Source: Plasmodiophora brassicae
Taxonomy: Eukaryota; Endomyxa; Phytomyxea; Plasmodiophorida; Plasmodiophoridae
DNA length: 64,000 nt
Reading direction: 5' to 3'
Assembly (NCBI GenBank): GCA_039704465.1
Contig: JASFAU010000016.1
Location: 124,001-188,000, forward strand
Shown here: positions 19,980-30,609 of the stretch, piece by piece
Layout of the letters: every line of letters starts with the position of its first letter
Numbering within the stretch: the first letter of the stretch is position 1
Program-made: the position numbers and the translations under genes
Notes under the pieces: model-generated
The model's input: only the letters and a program-made list of their open reading frames with translations
What the model was told of the DNA's origin: nothing
The model's database searches: none

Positions 19980-21536
19980 TCATTTACTGGATCGTTTGAT
20001 CTCCTTCTTGGCTGCTTGAGCGGCAGATTTCATCGATGCACACTCCGTCCGGTGCGCTTTCTTCCAGTGAGCTGCCTGGCAGGAAGGACCGCAGTACCTT
20101 ACGACCCTACATTCCACGTTGCGTCAAACCGAGTTCGAACGATGACGATTAGGCATGCTTTACCTGCACGACGCGCACAGCTTTGGCGGCCGCGGTTGCC
20201 CACAACTGGCGCACAGAGATAGGTCTTTGGGATCCTTGACTCGGTTCACCGTTTCGTGCATAAACGAATTCACGAGACCAGAGTCGCCGCAGTTCGATAC
20301 AACGTCGGCTTGCCCGGGACGTCCTCGACGGTGAAACTGGGCCGCTGGGTGAAGGCTGTGCTCGACCACTTTCGAGCCGTTCATCGCGCTGATCGGGGAC
20401 GCCAGCGCTTCCTCGAGGACGCGTTGAACACGCCTTACGTCAAACTCGAAGGGGTCGAATATTCCTTTGCAGTTCTGGGCCTTGGACGCCTGACGAAGGT
20501 TCTTCTCTGCCTGCCTTGGGTTGCGTTCGAGCAGATCCAGCAGACCCTGGTACCCGTCGTTCCCGGCATGGTCGACAGTTCCATTGGAGTCTTCCGGCGG
20601 GCAGCGCATCGCACCATCGAGAACAGCACACTTGCCCGGCCTGTCGGTGACTTCGATTACCTTGATCCAATGACGCCAACGATCGCCGAGGTCGTATTCG
20701 TAGCCGAGCGTGTCACCTGGCTCGCGAAGCAGCTGGCCAACCTGAACCGCAGCGGCGTCGATTGCCGCGTGTCCCATCAGGGGCATGTGCATGAGATCGA
20801 TGAATGAACACGACGGTCCAGGCCCAAACTGGCTGAAATCTCGGGGGTCCCGGAAGAGGAAGCCGTGGTAGTTGCGCGACCAGCCCATGATCGGGGACAG
20901 AATCTTATCCTGGAACACCAGCAATGGAATGTTCGCGGCGCATCGAAAGCGTCGCCAGACCCGCGGGCGGATTTCGTCAAGTTCGACCTCCAGTATCAGG
21001 TCGACGTCCGGGGATGGCCCCAGGCTGTTCAACTTCTTCTTCATCAGCCCCTCGATAAACTGGGTCTCCGGGTCCTTTTCGTACTCGGTGCCCGGCCGAT
21101 ACTGTGAACGCAGACCCGAATCAGCAGCGCAGATCGATGCCAGCAGATCGCTTACCAGAGTCTGCGTCGACATCCGACGCATCATTGCCGTCAGTGGATT
21201 GGCCGGCTCGATGCCCCAGGCCCCATCCCAGAAGTTGTCCATGTCCAGGTCAGGGACAAACTCGTCCGGATCACAGAGATAGATGTCGGGAACGCTCCTG
21301 TCACTCGGGTGGACCTTGACACGAGAGCTGCGTGCCACGCCAGTGGACGGCCGCGACGTTGCCGGCCTCGACGACAGGCCAACCACACGATCAACGTTCA
21401 GACGAGATCCCGACCTAGATTCCGGATCGTGTTCGCTGGCGTTGTGATCGGAACAGCAGCATCCGTCGTCACCGCATTCACTGGCACTGCTACTGCTGAC
21501 CTCGAGGTGGTCCCAGCGGCTGTAGTCGATCGGCAT
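19980..21536 (-). CDS. pRiA4b ORF-3-like protein with C-terminal MYND finger
   Basis: Exon 1 is 21536-20164 and exon 2 is 20106-19980, joined by a 57-nt GTAAAG...GTAG intron in phase 2. The N-terminus MPIDYSRWDHLEVS resembles the start of the Hsp90 co-chaperone CDC37. The middle (roughly residues 175-400) is a plasmid pRiA4b ORF-3-like fold: LEVELDEIRPRVWRRF, then DLMHMPL, then LGYEYDLGDRWRHWIKV. The intron splits the MYND zinc finger: CASCGQPRPPKLCASC before it, RYCGPSCQAAHWKKAHRTEC after it. MYND fingers bind short proline-rich peptides. The same domain pairing occurs in various protists. Function is unknown. Confidence 0.88.
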
Positions 21537-22039
21537 CCTGCGACACCTGGCTGTGCGAACAACCTGTCGCGAATGCCGGGGCCGGCCCTCGCAAATGGGC
21601 GTGAATCACTGCCTGCCGCAGACGCCGTGACGCACGCTGACCAGGGGCCCGGGGCGGCCCAGCGGATCGGTATTCTGGCAGGCGACATAAATATCCCACG
21701 TCAGGTAGTAGTATACCTGCTCGCGACGATTCCAACGCGAGAACATCATCATCCACGTTCGCGTTCGATGCCCGACAGCTGCCTGCCCAGTTGAGCACAT
21801 GATGCTTGGTGAAAATCATTGGCGCTGATGCCTGTACTGATACAGCGTACTGCCTGACGTTTGCATGCACGACTCCTGCCATCCAGGGAATAGCGCTCGT
21901 CGACTATCGAGAGCATGGCAGCCCTGTATCGCAATGCTCTGTCTCAGGCGATCGGCTCCGCCTGAACGGATTGACCTCTGACGAAAATATCTGGGTCTGT
22001 GTCGCGCGTGTCGCGTGCTGACCTGTCGAGTGTCATGGC
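21537..22039. other. divergent intergenic region
   Basis: Lies between the MYND gene start (minus) and the proline-rich gene start (plus). No additional gene is seen; both promoters must lie here. Confidence 0.5.
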
Positions 22040-22830
22040 ATGAATCGATCGGCGCCTGAGGTGGACGATGGCGTCGTCCTGGATGGCGTATTTCAACAGG
22101 TTTTCGTTGATGGAGACGATGACCGCCACGATGCAGCAATCGAGGACCTCATCAATTCGCTTACCGGGGGTCGGCGCAGGATCATGCAGGGGCGAGAGAA
22201 CAAAATGCTCCTACTGAAACGCATTCGTGATGCTGTCTCGAATATGGAACCCCCTGCACCACCACCACCACCACCTCCACGACGATCATTGGCTGTGCGC
22301 CCACGACCAGCTCGGAAGGTAAGGTTTCGACAAGGCCCTCCTGCCAAGCAAGGACCAGACCATGTGCCTGTACCTGCACCGATGTACCCACTGTTGACGC
22401 CGTCTCCTCTAGAACCAGTGACCGGCGCGTTGCCCAGCGAGGATGACGAGGTGCCTGGTTACACCGAGTTCGAGAAGTTCCATGCGGTTCCAGCAGGCTT
22501 TCACGCTCTCCACACCGATTCGGATGACGAATCCGGCTTCTCATCATCAGGTAGGCTATCATAAGCGGCCAGAAACGTGGATATACCAGCTGAGTGTGAA
22601 ATCCCGCAGGTGAGACCCAACAAGGATGGTGCGCACAGCCAGAGGACCCCGTTCTGCCACCGGTCCCTCGGATCGCTGCCCATCTCATGCGACACGAGCA
22701 CGATCACGTCATCACTGGAATACGCGCGATGAGCAAACTGCTTGCTGTATCGTCACTAACCTCTAGAAACCATGTCGGCTCAGCCTACACGCAGCTGGCT
22801 ATGAACCTGTCCAGACAAATGTATTCGTGA
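22040..22830 (+). CDS. unknown acidic, proline-rich protein
   Basis: Exon 1 is 22040-22550 and exon 2 is 22610-22830, with a GTAGGC...CGCAG intron in phase 1. About 243 residues. The N-terminal third is acidic and helical (IEDLINSLTGGRRRIM). A run of eight prolines at about residue 75-82 precedes a basic patch. The second half carries acidic sites (DSDDESGFSSS). After the intron comes ETQQGWCAQPEDP and a helical tail ending SAYTQLAMNLSRQMYS. I do not recognise a family. The intron, the reading through a shared frame and the codon use support a real gene. Confidence 0.65.
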
Positions 22831-22933
22831 ATACACGGTTTTAGGCATGGACGACCCTGTGACCGACCAAGGCTACCGGTACCGGGCATTGATGTACGTA
22901 CAGACGTCGGGTGCCGTAGTCTACTGAATTGCA

Positions 22934-24661
22934 ATGGAGCGATCGGCGGCAGCATCGTCTCAGGATGACTGGGAGGACCCACGTCATTCTCCTGAGCAGG
23001 ACACGCTGCTAGCGTCTGGAAAGCATGTGCCAGCGCGTGTTGCGCTAACGAACCCATACGGGCCGTATCGCGACCTTCCATTCCTTCTCCTGTTCATCAG
23101 CCACCTCGTCATTGTGCTGTCCTTAGCAGGTCAGCGTTCTCCCCTTTATTGGTAGGCTTCACATCTCACATTCCCGAAGCGACGCAGGGGCCCTCGTTCC
23201 TGAGGGCACATCTGACTGGAGCTGAAGTAATCAGCCCGATGAGTCGCGATCAACTCGGTGCTCTTACCGGCATCGTAGTCCTGTGCGCCCTGCTGACCGC
23301 GTTTGTCGCCATCGCCACGCTTCGCCGCTGGGCCGACCGCATCGTCCCGTTGGCGTTGTACTCCGCCATCGCCATTGAATGCGTCGTTATGGCGCTGGCG
23401 TTCGCCACCGGACAGATCCTGCTCGGCATCCTCCTCGCGATCTTCATCGCCTTCACGATCGTCTACGCCATCCTCGTTCGCAAACGAATCCGTTTGGCTG
23501 CTATCATGCTCGAAGTACCCGCCGGAACGAATCGTTCGCCGTCAGCTTCTAATCACGCCGCAGATGTCAGCTGACATCGTGAATGCGTTCACCGGCCCAG
23601 TTTATGTTGCGTTCGCATTCACGGTCCTGGAGCTGTGCTGGGTGGCAGCCTGGGGCCTGATGGTCCTGTCGGTCATGACGGGCGACCGAGGCCTGCGCTT
23701 GCAGGAGCAGATGGGCAGCCTGCCCGTCTTCCTCTGCCTTATCTCCCTCTTCTGGACCGTCGAGGTCATCAGCAACATCGTCCACGTCACGGTACCGTAA
23801 CTGACTCCATCTGTTCGCTGCCACGATTCAATGTGAACAGGCGGCGGGTGTCACCGGTTCCTGGTGGTTCTTCCATTCGGCGAGGATCCCGACGGCGAAC
23901 GCCCTGAAGAGGGCAACGTCAACGTCGCTCGGGTCGATCTGCTTTGGTTCACTGGTCGTCGCCGTCCTGTCCGCCCTTCGCGTCATCCTCCAGCCCGCCA
24001 AGGACTCGGAGCGATCCTGCGCTGGGGTACCGTTCGTTCACATTCTGCCGGCGGGTGCAACCTCGACTAACAACAACCCCTACCTACAGGAGATCATGAG
24101 TTGCATTGTAGACTTCGTGGAATCCCTGGCGAAGGTCAGTGGTTGGGTTCCCGCAGCATGAGGAAACTGATATAGTCCGGAAGATGTTCAATTTGTACGC
24201 CTTCTCACGCGTCGCCATCTCGGGTGCCGACTTCATCACCAGCGGGAAGCAGACCGCCGAGCTGTTCCGCGTCAAGGGCCTCGATGTGATCATCAACGAC
24301 GACCTGACGGGAATGGCAAGTCGCATTCCATGGCGCGATGATCATCTCCGTCCCGGTTCTGATGCCTCCGCAGGTTCTTGTGCTATTCGCCGCACTCGGC
24401 GCGATTCTATGCAGCGTCGCAGCCCTGGCCTGCTGCGCGCTTCTGAACGTCCCGGAACCCGTCGCCCCGCCCGCTGTCCTGATCGCCGGCCTTGTCGGGT
24501 TCCTCATCGTCTCCCTCGTCGTGAACGTCCTGCGCAGCTGCGTGGCGACCATGTTCGTCTGCTACGCCGACGACAGTGCCGCCCTGCGCGACTCGCACCC
24601 GGAACGGTTCTACAAGCTCCACGACGCCATGCGTCGCCTCTACCCGAACGTCATCGTCTGA
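22934..24661 (+). CDS. choline-transporter-like membrane protein (SLC44/Pns1 family)
   Basis: Several exons. Exon 1 (22934-23129) ends in the first membrane segment (DLPFLLLFISHLVIVLSLAG). Exon 2 starts at 23180 with hydrophobic segments. A further exon has VYVAFAFTVLELCWVAAWG and LFWTVEVISNIVHVT. The next continues GVTGSWWFF and SLGSICFGSLVVAVLSALR, the family signature. The last exons hold MFNLYAFSRVAISG and end with SLVVNVLRSCVATMFVCYAD. Around ten membrane spans are expected. The family moves choline or ethanolamine, or has other lipid-related roles, at the plasma or organelle membrane; substrate is not deducible. The C-terminus near 24661 is family-like. Confidence 0.88.
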
Positions 24662-24839
24662 CGCAGACTAGTGTATATCGTACTACAGAAAATTATTGTA
24701 TTCCCACGCAGGTCTGATGCCGCGCGCGCGCGGGTGCAGGTCCGACGTGGTGAGCTGCAGGCTGCAGCGCAGCGCACAGTGCGCGCCGCCGACCGCAGCG
24801 TTACACGCGCACACGTAACGTTACACGGGCACGTAGCGC

Positions 24840-27656
24840 ATGCTGCCGCGACTGCTGCTGCTGCTGCTGCCTGCTCATGTGGCGGGACGCGGCAGCACCC
24901 GTCGACTGCTGTCGTCGTGTGCGGGTGCGGTGACGGATGCCGTCGCGCCGGCGTCGGCGCGGTCGCGCCCGTCGGTGCTGTACGAGGCGTTCCAGCGGGC
25001 GCCGTCGGTGGCCCTGGCCACGTCGGCGCTGAAGGAGGAGACGGACCCGGGCCGCGCCTGGGCGCTGTTCGAGCGCGTGACGCAATCCGGCGGCGGCCAC
25101 GATCCCGGCATCCGGCTCTTCCAGACGATGATGGCGTTCTGCAAGGCGAACCTGCGGGCCAAGGCGCCGACCGTCATGCGGGCCGCCGTGTCGCGCGGCA
25201 TCGGCCTGCGCGATGAACTGTTCCTGATCACGTTCCTGGACGCGTGCCACGGCGAGTCGTCCCGGGCGGTGATGCTGGACGCCATCGAGTTCTACAGAGC
25301 GGCCGGGGTCCGGTCCGCCCCCGTCCTCTGCCGACTGTGCGCCATCTGCCGACAGGCCCACCATCCTGAATCGGCGCTGTTCCTCGTGGCGGAGGCCCTG
25401 GAGAACGACGTCGCCATCACCGACCGCCTCCTGTCAACGTTCGCCGCCTGCTGTGCCGAGGCGGCGACGCCTGCCTCCGCCGACCTCGCCGAGCGCCTGC
25501 TCGACCTGATCCGCTGCGGGCGCATCGAACCGTTCGGCAACCTGCAGACGTTCGCCAACTTCGTGAAGGCGCTGCTGGCGCGCGGGCGCGTCGACGCGGC
25601 CGCCGCCCTGCTGTCGTGGCTGGAGGCGCACCGGATCCCGCCCACCTACCACCTGTACACGCACGTCCTGTCGGCGCTGTCGCGCGCGAACCGCCTCGCC
25701 GACGCCCTCGGCGTCCTGCGGCGGATGGTGTCCCGCCAGGTCAAAGTCGACGCCCCCGTGTTCAGCTCGCTGGTGTCCTGCGCCGGCCGCGCACGGGACG
25801 CGCCCGCCCTGGCGGAATTGCAGGCGTTCGCCAGCGACAGGGACCTGTTGCTCGACGACCGCGTCGTCTGCGCCTTCATATCGGCGTTCGCCGCCTGCCG
25901 GGACCTGGCCGCCGCTGAGCGCGTCTTCCAGACGCGCTCGGGGGCGTCGTCGTGCCCGCCGCCCGCCGACGTCTACAACGGCATGGTCCGGGCGTACCAC
26001 CGGCGGCACCGGATCGACCAGGCGGTCGCCATGCTGGACAAGATGGCGTCGGCGACGTCGAAAGACGTCCAGTTGACGAGGGTCGCCGTCTACGCCCGGG
26101 CCGGGCGCGTCGCCGATGCTCTGGACGCGCTGCGCACGCTGTCGAGGCAGAGGGCCGACGTGAGCGCGACGACGCTGTCGACGCTGGTCAGGGCCTGTGG
26201 GCGCGCTCGCGACCTGTCGGCCGTCCAGAAAGTGCACCAGCACTGCCAGGCCAGGAACCTGGCGCACGAGAACGCCGTCGTCCGCGCGTTGATCGGCGCC
26301 TACGACCGGTGCGGCGACCTGGCCGCCGCCGAGCAGGCGTTCCTGGCCAGGTCGGTGGTGTCGTCCCCCGACGCGCCCACGTACGACGCCATGATCGCGG
26401 CGTACGACCGCCATGGCGACCTGCCGGCGGCACTGGCCCTCGTCGGGCGGATCGAGGCGTCGTCGGGCGCCTGCGTCCCGCCCGATGCCGCCGCCAGCGT
26501 CGCCGGCGTCCTGTGCAAGGCCGGCCGGCTGCCGGACGCGGTGGCGCTCCTGCAGAGAATGGTCGACCGGGGCCTGAAGGTCCCGCCGGCCATGGTCACC
26601 CGTCTCGTCGCTGGATGCGACCGCGCGTTCTCCATCGCCCACCTGCGGGTCGTGCACCGGCACGCGACCGCCCGGGCGCTGCTCGTCGACGACAACGTCG
26701 CCGGCGCGTTCGTCGAGGCGTACGCAGGGTGCGGGGACATTGGCGCCGCTGAGCACGTCGTCCAGGAGCGGGGCGCGCTGGCCAGCGTCCCCGTGTCCAA
26801 CGCGCTGATGGCGGCGTACGCCCAGCACGCCATGCTGGGCCATGCGTTCAGGACGTTCGACCTGCTCAAGGAGCGCGGCCTGCGACCGGATGGCGGCACG
26901 CTGGGCGCCCTGCTCGCCGCCTGCAACAACGTTGGCGATCCGGGGCGCGCGAACGCGGTCGCCGACGACGTGTCGGCGACGTGGCAGATCGAGATGGAGG
27001 ATGCGCATCTGGCCACCGTCGTGGACGTGTACGCGAAGGTTGGCGCCCTGGACACGGCCGAGGATATGGCGACCCGCAGGACGCCCGACAGCGTCGTGGC
27101 GTGGACGGCCGTCCTCCGCGCCTGCTACAGGCATAGGGACGTGGCGCGCGCCGAGCGCGTCCTCGACGTTATCGAGCGGTTGCAGGGTGTCCCCGGCGAC
27201 GACCAGGCGGCGGCGTACTCGCTGATGGTGGGCGTCTACGTGGAGGCGGGCCGGATGGGCGAAGCGGCGCGGCTACGTGACGACATGCAAAGGCGAGGCA
27301 TCCGGGAGGTCCCCGATCAAGCGATCGTACAGCTGCCGGACACGACCGTCGCGTTCACGACGAACGACGCGCGGTACCATGCCGAAGCCGGGCTTCGCGA
27401 GACGCACGACCGACTGGCCCGCGATGCGGCCGCTGTCAATCCTCGCAGCGAGACGCTGGCGATGGCGCACGCGCTGAACGCGTCGCCCGACGGGGAACCT
27501 GTGCGCCTGGCTGTGACGCGGATGACGACGTCGTGCCACGAGGCTGCCAAGCACTTCTCGCGTGTCACCGGACGACCCGTGCTGGTACGGGACGGCGGTA
27601 CCCGTTGCCATCACCGGATCGTGGACGGGGCCTGCTCCTGTCGCGAGTACTGGTAA
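24840..27656 (+). CDS. pentatricopeptide repeat protein with degenerate DYW domain
   Basis: Intronless, 938 residues. The N-terminus (MLPRLLLLLLPAHVAGRGST then RRLLSS) is Leu/Arg-rich, fitting an organelle presequence. About 20 PPR units fill residues 50-800, each with patterns like TYDAMIAAYDRHGDLPAALAL. The last 100 residues are a DYW deaminase-like domain ending CSCREYW, with HH at 924-925 and C932/C934 retained. The zinc/catalytic H-x-E is R869-S-E871 and the C-x2-C-H is T896-T-S-C899-H900, so two zinc ligands are lost. DYW proteins edit C to U in mitochondrial or plastid RNA; this one probably binds RNA without deaminating. It converges with the helicase gene 63 bp downstream. Confidence 0.95.
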   Translation: MLPRLLLLLLPAHVAGRGSTRRLLSSCAGAVTDAVAPASARSRPSVLYEAFQRAPSVALATSALKEETDPGRAWALFERVTQSGGGHDPGIRLFQTMMAFCKANLRAKAPTVMRAAVSRGIGLRDELFLITFLDACHGESSRAVMLDAIEFYRAAGVRSAPVLCRLCAICRQAHHPESALFLVAEALENDVAITDRLLSTFAACCAEAATPASADLAERLLDLIRCGRIEPFGNLQTFANFVKALLARGRVDAAAALLSWLEAHRIPPTYHLYTHVLSALSRANRLADALGVLRRMVSRQVKVDAPVFSSLVSCAGRARDAPALAELQAFASDRDLLLDDRVVCAFISAFAACRDLAAAERVFQTRSGASSCPPPADVYNGMVRAYHRRHRIDQAVAMLDKMASATSKDVQLTRVAVYARAGRVADALDALRTLSRQRADVSATTLSTLVRACGRARDLSAVQKVHQHCQARNLAHENAVVRALIGAYDRCGDLAAAEQAFLARSVVSSPDAPTYDAMIAAYDRHGDLPAALALVGRIEASSGACVPPDAAASVAGVLCKAGRLPDAVALLQRMVDRGLKVPPAMVTRLVAGCDRAFSIAHLRVVHRHATARALLVDDNVAGAFVEAYAGCGDIGAAEHVVQERGALASVPVSNALMAAYAQHAMLGHAFRTFDLLKERGLRPDGGTLGALLAACNNVGDPGRANAVADDVSATWQIEMEDAHLATVVDVYAKVGALDTAEDMATRRTPDSVVAWTAVLRACYRHRDVARAERVLDVIERLQGVPGDDQAAAYSLMVGVYVEAGRMGEAARLRDDMQRRGIREVPDQAIVQLPDTTVAFTTNDARYHAEAGLRETHDRLARDAAAVNPRSETLAMAHALNASPDGEPVRLAVTRMTTSCHEAAKHFSRVTGRPVLVRDGGTRCHHRIVDGACSCREYW

Positions 27657-27719
27657 TGGTGGGGGGGGCGACGCTGCCCCCGTTCCAATACGAATACAAC
27701 ACCTCATATTATATTAACG

Positions 27720-30460
27720 TCACTGGGTTAGGTCAATGACCTCCACGTCATCGTCGTCGCGAAGGTCGACCAGCTCGGGTACCGGGGCGGGGTCCTCGAC
27801 GATGCGACGACGCGCCACGAAGCGATCCATGGGGCCTTGGTCGACAGGTTTGCGCTTCGCAGGGCGGCGTTCGGGAGCGCCGCCGTCATGGTCGAGGCGC
27901 CCATCGGCGCGAAATTCAACGTCGATCCGGCTGCCCTTGCCGGCATCGAACGTGCTGCTCAGCACGGCCAGCTTGCGCTTGATCATGGGCCACATGAGGT
28001 CGTCCAGCGTGTTCTTCGCCAGGATGTAGCTGATGTTCACGCACGACCGTTCCTGGCCGATACGATGAGCGCGATCCTCGGCCTGCAGCAGATCGGACGG
28101 GTTCCAGGACAGCTCACAGAAGATGACATTGGACGCAGCGGTCAGCGTGACGCCGAACGACCCCGCTTGAATGCTCAGAACCATGACCCGGCATTGTCGC
28201 TGTACGAACGGGAATTAGAAACGACGCAAGACGCGCGTGCGGCAGGGTGCCAACCTCTTCCTGGAACTGGCGGATCAGAGACGGTCGCACGGATTGGCTG
28301 ACGCCACCGTCGACGCGCAGGACAACGCCAGCGCTGTCGATCTTCTTGACCTCGGCCGTCAGACTGCAGACGAGGCGGTCGATGACGTCCTTGTGATGCG
28401 CAAACACGAGGAACTTTTCCGTGTCGTCCGCCTGGAGCTTGGTGGCCACCAGCTTGACGGTCTCGGGCACCTTGGCCAGACCCGTATCATGGTACAGCTG
28501 CGCCAGTAGGCCTCTGGTGTCGTGGCCGCCGCCCATGAGGTCTTCCAGGTCGGAGGCGCTCGAGGAGGGAAGTTCATCCATGCGCGCCTTGAAGTCTTTG
28601 AGCAGTGACGGCGGCAAATCGGATACAGTGAACCCTTCTCGAAACTTGGGCGGGAGATCTGATGATCACATGCGAGTGTGTGATGCCCCAACTATCTACT
28701 GCACCAACGGATGGGCCATACATACCCTTCAGGACGTCCTTCTTCAGCCTTCGGATCATGACATTGTCGACGAGGATCGTGTTCAGCTCCCGGAGGTGCA
28801 ATGCGCCTCGCGCCTCCCACCCGAACGGGCCGGTCTTCCCATCGCAGTACCGAATGCTGAAGGGTTTGTATGACCCCACCAGACTGGGGCGAACGCAGTC
28901 AACCTATACGGCGCCTACCTAGTCAGTCCACGTGATTCACGATAACAACGATCCTGGGCGAATTACCTGTGCAAACAGTTCGATAGGGCGAGCCATGGCC
29001 GGCGTGCCACTAAGCAGTAGAGCGCGGCGACACTCTGAGCATATCGGGTCAATGCCTGCACGAGGCACAGCAGACGCCAAGGCATGCATACGCTTGACGA
29101 TAGGCGCGGTCGCCTTCGATCGCTGGGTTGTGGGCGTCTTGATGAAATGGCTTTCATCCAGGATAACGACGTTCGGCCTCCAGGACGACGCCTCGATGCG
29201 CGGCGCCGTCTTATCCATGAGGCTGTACGCGACGATCAGGAAGCGGACGGTATGCAGTTGGTTCTTCGAAGGGAAATCCACACCGCACGTGACGATGTAG
29301 ATGTCCTCCTCCAGGACATGCGAACCAAGCCAATCCAATATGGCATCGCGCCAGTGAAACCTTAGGCTGTTCACATGTCCACATGTTAGTACGACAGCAA
29401 GCAAGGAGCGGCGACGATTTGCGAGAGAGCGCGCACCTGGATGGAACAACGACCAGCACTGGCCAATCCGATGTGTAATAGGCAGCAAGGGCAATCGCCT
29501 GCACCGTTTTCCCCAGGCCCATGTCGTCAGCGATGATGGCGCGCCCACCAAACTTCTCAACAACCTGCCCCAAACGGAACGTCAAAGACACAGCACTTGA
29601 AGTGGCTATTGAGGAACAGTCGGTACCTGGGCCACGCCCGACTTCTGAAATGGAAGCAGCTGATCCCACAAATCTCTGGGCAGCTTGTTGCAGTCGAACC
29701 GTTCTAGGAACGTCAGTTTAGACGTGCCGCCAGTCGTGGTACTCAGCACGGTGGCGTTACCGCTTCCCGACGACCAGTCCTGGGATGGCCCGCTCGGAGA
29801 GTACCGGTTCAGAACCCATTTCGGCATCGGCTCCACAGTCACGTTGACCTTCGAGGGCATATCGTTCTCCAGGACGTCGGTGAGGTCCTCGAGTAGCGAG
29901 ATCGGGATGACCCAGGTCGGCATGCCGGCGGCCAGGGGCACCATTCGGCCAAACCGGTTCATCAGCGGCGCGACGGACGGGTCCCCAATCGGCGGCATGA
30001 ATTTGACTTCGAATTCGGTCGGTGATACAAGCTCCAGGCAGGCGCGATATGCAGCAGCAGGGCGGCTGGGATCGGCGATGATCATACCGCGATCATCCAC
30101 AGGGACAAGGTTGTCCCGCGCCCACCTGGCACCCTTCCTGGATATGTCGCTATCCCAAAGGAACGACTTACACTGCTCTGGCTGGCAGCAATTCCAGAAC
30201 AGCCGCCCAGTGTTTGGACCCTCCTGCGTTTCGACAATGAACGCGCCGACACAGATTCGACCGTACACTTGCTACCTTGTGAACCGTATACTGCCGCATC
30301 GGCAGCCGGTGCGACGTGCATAGTGGGACCTACGCAGTACCACCCGCTCAGACACAGGACGACTCCTCGGGCAGCGCTAGAAGATAGTCGCCCGCACCTG
30401 CCGCCGGGACGAGCGCGCCGGCGACCCGCCGTCGGCGCCACGCAACGGCGACGAAAACAT
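27720..30460 (-). CDS. SMARCAL1/ZRANB3-type SNF2 annealing helicase with GRF finger
   Basis: Minus strand, several exons. The first short exon ([13 protein letters not shown]) joins a GRF-type zinc finger ([11 protein letters not shown] then QCKSFLWD) near 30230-30160. The ATPase core follows: [20 protein letters not shown] (Walker A, about 29520), [13 protein letters not shown] (DESH box, about 29160), [18 protein letters not shown], and later [24 protein letters not shown] and [13 protein letters not shown] (motif VI, about 28070). Residue pattern is closest to SMARCAL1, which reanneals RPA-coated DNA at stalled forks. The C-terminus ends DVEVIDLTQ, a canonical SUMO-interaction motif. It lies head-to-tail behind Misato. 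Confidence 0.9.
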
Positions 30461-30609
30461 GACGGTCGCGCGCGCACTTCGCACGCGGACCTGACCCGCG
30501 TCCGTGCTGCTCAGGTGTGCAGCTCCCCGTCGGCCGGGTCCTGAGTCCTGACTTAAAATAACCGCACCTGTATTCGACGAAGCGGCCTTGCCTGCCTATT
30601 CTGCGCGTC
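30461..30609. other. short gap between two minus-strand genes
   Basis: 149 bp between the Misato stop and the helicase start; too short for another gene and must hold the helicase promoter. Confidence 0.5.

Noticed and set aside
25434..27134. 566-codon open frame on the minus strand
   Set aside because: It lies wholly antisense to the PPR-DYW gene. Extreme third-position GC opens the opposite frames, and its Arg/Gly/Val-rich text shows no domain.
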